Translations under genes and position numbers: made by a program
In this document: one piece after another, positions 3,665 through 5,437 of the stretch
How the letters are laid out: every line of letters starts with the position of its first letter
Position numbering within the stretch: the first letter of the stretch is position 1
The notes under the pieces: model-generated
Told to the model about the DNA's origin: nothing
Database searches by the model: none
Seen by the model: the letters and a program-made list of their open reading frames with translations, nothing else
Origin: Oscillospiraceae bacterium
GTDB taxonomy: Bacteria; Bacillota_A; Clostridia; Oscillospirales; Oscillospiraceae
DNA: 5,437 bases
NCBI GenBank assembly: GCA_017537045.1
Contig: JAFYLN010000192.1
Span: 1-5,437, forward strand
Reading direction: 5' to 3'

Positions 3665-3714
3665 ATTTGGATATCCTACTATCATAATAATGTATCGTGC
3701 CTCGTAGGGGAGGG
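3628..3714. repeat. Conserved terminator block, copy B (matches 1277-1363)
   Basis: This is the right boundary of module B: 87 bp with about five mismatches to 1277-1363. At its end it runs into the composite repeat at 3704. Confidence 0.88.
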
Positions 3715-3801
3715 GTTTACCCCTCCTGTAAATATAATGAATAATGAATGATGAATAATGAATAATTGTAGTGTAAGGGAGGGTCATTGACCCTCCCCTA
3801 C
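3704..3801. repeat. Composite repeat, copy 2: hairpin + (ATGAATA)x4 + GGGAGGGTCA palindrome
   Basis: It has the same order as 2398-2495: hairpin GGAGGGGT/ACCCCTCC (3709-3716 with 3719-3726), four heptamers (3737-3764) and a palindrome with arms 3773-3786 and 3788-3801. It matches copy 1 with one mismatch over 3728-3797. It fills most of the 249-bp gap between module B and the acetyltransferase operon. Confidence 0.88.
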
Positions 3802-3811
3802 CTAGAGGTTG

Positions 3812-3841
3812 TTGCTTTGGTGTTGCAGTATATGATATAAT
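3812..3841 (+). promoter_or_regulatory. Extended -10 promoter of the acetyltransferase operon
   Basis: TGATATAAT (3833-3841) is a full extended -10 (TGnTATAAT). A weak -35, TTGCTT (3812-3817), is 18 bp upstream of TATAAT. Transcription would start near 3848, giving a leader of about 20 nt before the ATG at 3870. Confidence 0.78.
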
Positions 3842-3869
3842 AACCCCAAAAAGACCTTGAGGTGCGCGT

Positions 3870-4454
3870 ATGATAGAAACCGAAAGACTGATCCTGCGAA
3901 CTTTCTGTGAAGAAGATGCGACAGATCTCTATGAATATCTGAAAGAACCTATGGTGCATTGCTTTGCCTGTATGCAGGTGAATTCTTTGGAAGAAGCCAA
4001 GGTTGCGGCATTGGATAGGGCGAAAAATACAGAGTATTATTTTGCCATTGTCCTCAAGGAAAACGGCAAGGTAATCGGCGAGATCGATGCCATGCCCGAA
4101 ACAGCTGCACCGGACGAAAAGAATGCTGTTTTGGACACATTCAGCCCTTGCTGGATGCTGCATCCGGATTACCACGGTAAAGGCTATGCTCTTGAGGCCG
4201 CCAAGGCCTTCTTCGATTATCTTTTCTGTGAGAAGGGTGCTCGCCGAATCTATGCATACACCGAGGACTATAATCTTGCCAGCCAGAAGCTGTGCCAAAA
4301 GCTGGGGATGCGCCAGGAAGGTCTGTTCCGGGAGTTTGTAACATTTGTGAATGACGAAAATGGCGATCCCATCTATGAAAATACTATGCAGTGGGCTCTT
4401 CTGAAAAAAGAATGGGTTGCTGGGCGGAAAAGAGGGAAACGATGTTTCGATTGA
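3870..4454 (+). CDS. GNAT-family N-acetyltransferase (RimJ/RimL-like)
   Basis: This 194-residue cytosolic enzyme would transfer an acetyl group from acetyl-CoA to an amine. The start MIETERLILRTFCEEDA is the classic opening of the Acetyltransf_3 (RimJ/RimL) branch. The acetyl-CoA pyrophosphate loop is HGKGYA (102-107) after the beta strand CWMLHPDY, and the motif B region is YNLASQKLCQKLGM (134-147), a usual RimL-type pattern. The substrate cannot be told; ribosomal protein N-termini, small amines and drugs are all known in the family. GAGGTG (3859-3864) precedes the ATG by 5 nt. The normal family end would be near ALLKKEW (176-182); the last 12 residues (VAGRKRGKRCFD) are a basic extension that includes the ribosome site and first 13 bases of the next gene, so it may exist only to couple translation. 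Confidence 0.9.
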   Translation: MIETERLILRTFCEEDATDLYEYLKEPMVHCFACMQVNSLEEAKVAALDRAKNTEYYFAIVLKENGKVIGEIDAMPETAAPDEKNAVLDTFSPCWMLHPDYHGKGYALEAAKAFFDYLFCEKGARRIYAYTEDYNLASQKLCQKLGMRQEGLFREFVTFVNDENGDPIYENTMQWALLKKEWVAGRKRGKRCFD

Positions 4455-5062
4455 TCGACATAGAAAACTGGGAACGGAAGGAATTTTATGAACACTTTAT
4501 CAAGGAAGTGGTTTGTACCTATTCCGCTGTGGTCAACATAGATATTACGAATCTAAAGGGACAGAAATTGTACCCGGCGATGATTTGGCTGCTGACGAAG
4601 ACCGTTAATGATATGCCAGAATTTCGCACCAGCCTGACACCGGAGGGGCTGGGTATCTATGATGATATGCACCCGATGTACACGGTATTCAACGAAGAAA
4701 ACAAGAATTTCTCCGGTATCTGGTCTTATTTTTTCGAGGACTATGCAGAATTCTTAAATAGCTATGAAGCGGATGCAGCGTTGTATTCCCAATCCACCCG
4801 TTATGCACCCAAGAATGGCACACCGGTCAATTCCTTCAACATTTCTATGGTGCCCTGGCTGGAGTTCACCGGCTTTAACATCAATGTATATGATGAGGGC
4901 AAGTTCCTGTTGCCAGTTTTCACCATGGGTAAATATTTCGAGCGGGACGGAAAACGGCTGCTCCCTCTTGCCATTCAAGTCCATCATGCAGTTTGCGACG
5001 GTTATCACATTGGCGTATTTGTGGAAAAACTGCAAACATATATTGACCGGTTTCCCTATTAA
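4442..5062 (+). CDS. cat: Type A chloramphenicol O-acetyltransferase (CatP-like)
   Basis: This 206-residue protein has the full length of the trimeric CAT enzymes (about 207-219) that inactivate chloramphenicol with acetyl-CoA. The active-site segment is HHAVCDGYH (181-189), with H182 and D186 matching the catalytic His195 and structural Asp199 of CATIII; S135 in FNISMVPW sits 47 residues before H182, as Ser148 does in CATIII. Other hallmarks are CTYS (25-28), KLYPAMI (42-48), EFRT (60-63), YTVF (80-83) and PVFTMGKY (158-165). From memory the closest relatives are clostridial CatP/CatQ enzymes. The ATG at 4442 overlaps the GNAT stop by 13 bp and has GAGGG (4432-4436) 5 nt before it; an upstream in-frame start at 4391 is rejected because it would lie deep inside the GNAT gene and add 17 residues not found in the family. 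No mobile element adjoins it, so it may be an intrinsic gene. Xenobiotic acetylation is likely; resistance is not proven. Confidence 0.92.
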   Translation: MFRLIDIENWERKEFYEHFIKEVVCTYSAVVNIDITNLKGQKLYPAMIWLLTKTVNDMPEFRTSLTPEGLGIYDDMHPMYTVFNEENKNFSGIWSYFFEDYAEFLNSYEADAALYSQSTRYAPKNGTPVNSFNISMVPWLEFTGFNINVYDEGKFLLPVFTMGKYFERDGKRLLPLAIQVHHAVCDGYHIGVFVEKLQTYIDRFPY

Positions 5063-5072
5063 ATATAGTGGT

Positions 5073-5095
5073 CTGAGATTGTGATACAATCTCAG
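5073..5095. other. Perfect hairpin after cat, no T-tract
   Basis: CTGAGATTGT (5073-5082) pairs fully with ACAATCTCAG (5086-5095) around loop GAT, 11 bp after the stop codon. No T-run follows, so it is more likely an RNA-stabilising or processing hairpin than a terminator. Confidence 0.7.
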
Positions 5096-5102
5096 CCTCA
5101 AA

Positions 5103-5126
5103 CTGTCGAAAAACTCTTTTTGACAG
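5103..5126. other. CTGTC/GACAG hairpin
   Basis: CTGTCGAAAAA (5103-5113) pairs with TTTTTGACAG (5117-5126), with one bulged G and loop CTC. It is the second of three hairpins in the 3' region of the acetyltransferase operon. Its A/T-rich arms could make it a weak terminator. Confidence 0.6.
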
Positions 5127-5130
5127 CCTG

Positions 5131-5166
5131 AACGAAGCTATGATGCAATTCATAGCTTCGTTTTTT
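5131..5166 (+). terminator. Rho-independent terminator of the acetyltransferase operon
   Basis: A perfect 13-bp stem AACGAAGCTATGA (5131-5143) with TCATAGCTTCGTT (5150-5162) and loop TGCAAT is followed by six T (5161-5166). It lies 68 bp after the cat stop and ends the operon. Confidence 0.93.
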
Positions 5167-5213
5167 ATGTATCTCCACGCACTAAGGTATACAAGGGTGC
5201 AAGGATAACAATT

Positions 5214-5383
5214 GTGAAGTATTGGCTATGCCAATGTGAAGTTATGCCTTCGACATAGTGAAGTTTTGTGCTATCGCACAAAGTGAAGTTAAGTGTGCCG
5301 AAAAACACTTGCGAAGCAAACTTCACTACGAAGTAACTTCACTGCCGCAGGCAACTTCACTTGCCTGCAAGGGCAAACTTAGT
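5214..5383. repeat. Nested palindromic array of GTGAAGT/ACTTCAC linkers and mini-hairpins
   Basis: The left half holds four GTGAAGT linkers (5214, 5236, 5258, 5283) separated by mini-hairpins ATTGGC/GCCAAT, TATGCC/GACATA (one mismatch) and TTTGTGC/GCACAAA. A central hairpin AAGTGT/ACACTT (5291-5310) and TTGC-GAA-GCAA (5309-5319, sharing two bases) follow. The right half holds the complement ACTTCAC at 5320, 5336 and 5354 and a decayed ACTTAGT at 5377, separated by TAC/GTA, TGCC/GGCA and TTGCC/GGCAA hairpins. Linker 4 can pair with 5320, 3 with 5336, 2 with 5354 and 1 with 5377, so the whole folds as a ladder with hairpins on both sides. It is non-coding. It occupies most of the 375-bp gene-free end of the window. 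Confidence 0.85.
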
Positions 5384-5384
5384 T

Positions 5385-5425
5385 CAATCCCCCGGTGAAA
5401 TTGTATCAATTTCACCGGGGGATTG
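5385..5425. repeat. Perfect 19-bp inverted repeat
   Basis: CAATCCCCCGGTGAAATTG (5385-5403) and its exact complement (5407-5425) flank loop TAT. It is a very strong hairpin on either strand, immediately beside the nested array. There is no T-run on either side, so it is not a standard terminator. It may be a terminus of a repeat element, or a 3' stabilising hairpin for a gene beyond the window. Confidence 0.85.
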
Positions 5426-5437
5426 TGGTGCGGATGA

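Noticed and set aside
682..3714. Integron cassettes or phage attachment sites at the module edges
   Set aside because: No integrase, no attC-like GTTRRRY core and no matching core site at the boundaries was seen; homologous exchange is enough to explain the pattern.
3798..4298. 166-codon open frame on the minus strand
   Set aside because: It is the shadow of the GNAT gene, which has clear family motifs, promoter and ribosome site on the + strand.
4391..4441. Upstream ATG for the chloramphenicol acetyltransferase
   Set aside because: It would lie 64 bp inside the GNAT gene, has no better ribosome site, and adds residues without family support.
4754..5101. Open frames antisense and out of frame to cat
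   Set aside because: They have no recognisable motifs and overlap a full-length catalytic gene.
5214..5383. CRISPR array
   Set aside because: The repeated unit is only 7 bp, spacers are self-complementary and 9-18 bp long, and the second half is inverted. No cas gene is visible.
5163..5437. tRNA or rRNA gene in the gene-free end
   Set aside because: No cloverleaf with T-loop or anticodon arm and no rRNA-like sequence was seen; the hairpins belong to the array.

Overview
The window looks like a chromosomal accessory region of a low-to-mid GC Gram-positive bacterium, most likely a gut-type clostridium (Oscillospirales/Ruminococcaceae-like). The grounds are AGGAGG/GAGGTG ribosome sites, a small protein resembling the C-terminal part of Spo0A, a chloramphenicol acetyltransferase closest to the clostridial CatP type, and many short palindromic intergenic repeats. 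The lineage is an inference; nothing here names a species.

Layout. (1) 2-202 is the GC-rich 3' end of ATP-type PEP carboxykinase (pckA) with a strong terminator, then a heptanucleotide repeat and a REP-like palindrome. (2) 412-1382 is module A: a leftward Spo0A_C-like gene coupled to a tiny zinc-ribbon lipoprotein, a divergent promoter region with four direct repeats spaced exactly 21 bp, and a rightward XRE regulator ending in a bidirectional terminator. (3) 1429-2372 is a leftward type VII toxin-antitoxin operon. Its MntA-type nucleotidyltransferase antitoxin carries an N-terminal XRE domain, HepT (HEPN RNase) follows, and ACGCAA/TTGCGT palindromes lie upstream. (4) 2398-2616 holds two kinds of palindromic repeat. 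(5) 2638-3714 is module B, a second copy of module A: an almost identical Spo0A_C-like gene, a divergent promoter with a different operator set (ATTACCG sites), two XRE genes, and the same terminator. (6) 3704-3801 is a second composite repeat. (7) 3870-5062 is an overlapping pair of acetyltransferase genes, a GNAT enzyme and a CatA-type chloramphenicol acetyltransferase. (8) 5073-5437 has no gene but is full of structure: three hairpins including a strong terminator, a nested array of GTGAAGT/ACTTCAC linkers separated by mini-hairpins, and a perfect 19-bp inverted repeat.

How it may work together. Modules A and B have nearly identical outer parts (the Spo0A_C-like coding block and the terminator block). 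Their inner cores, meaning regulator gene(s) plus operators, are different. The leftward core promoter (TTGATA-17-TATAAT) is the same in both, but different candidate operators surround it. This suggests a duplicated, core-swapping regulatory cassette in which each XRE protein would control its own copy of a common effector. The toxin-antitoxin operon sits between the two copies and could be lost by recombination between them. The cassette model is inference from sequence layout; the toxin-antitoxin and acetyltransferase calls rest on visible catalytic motifs.
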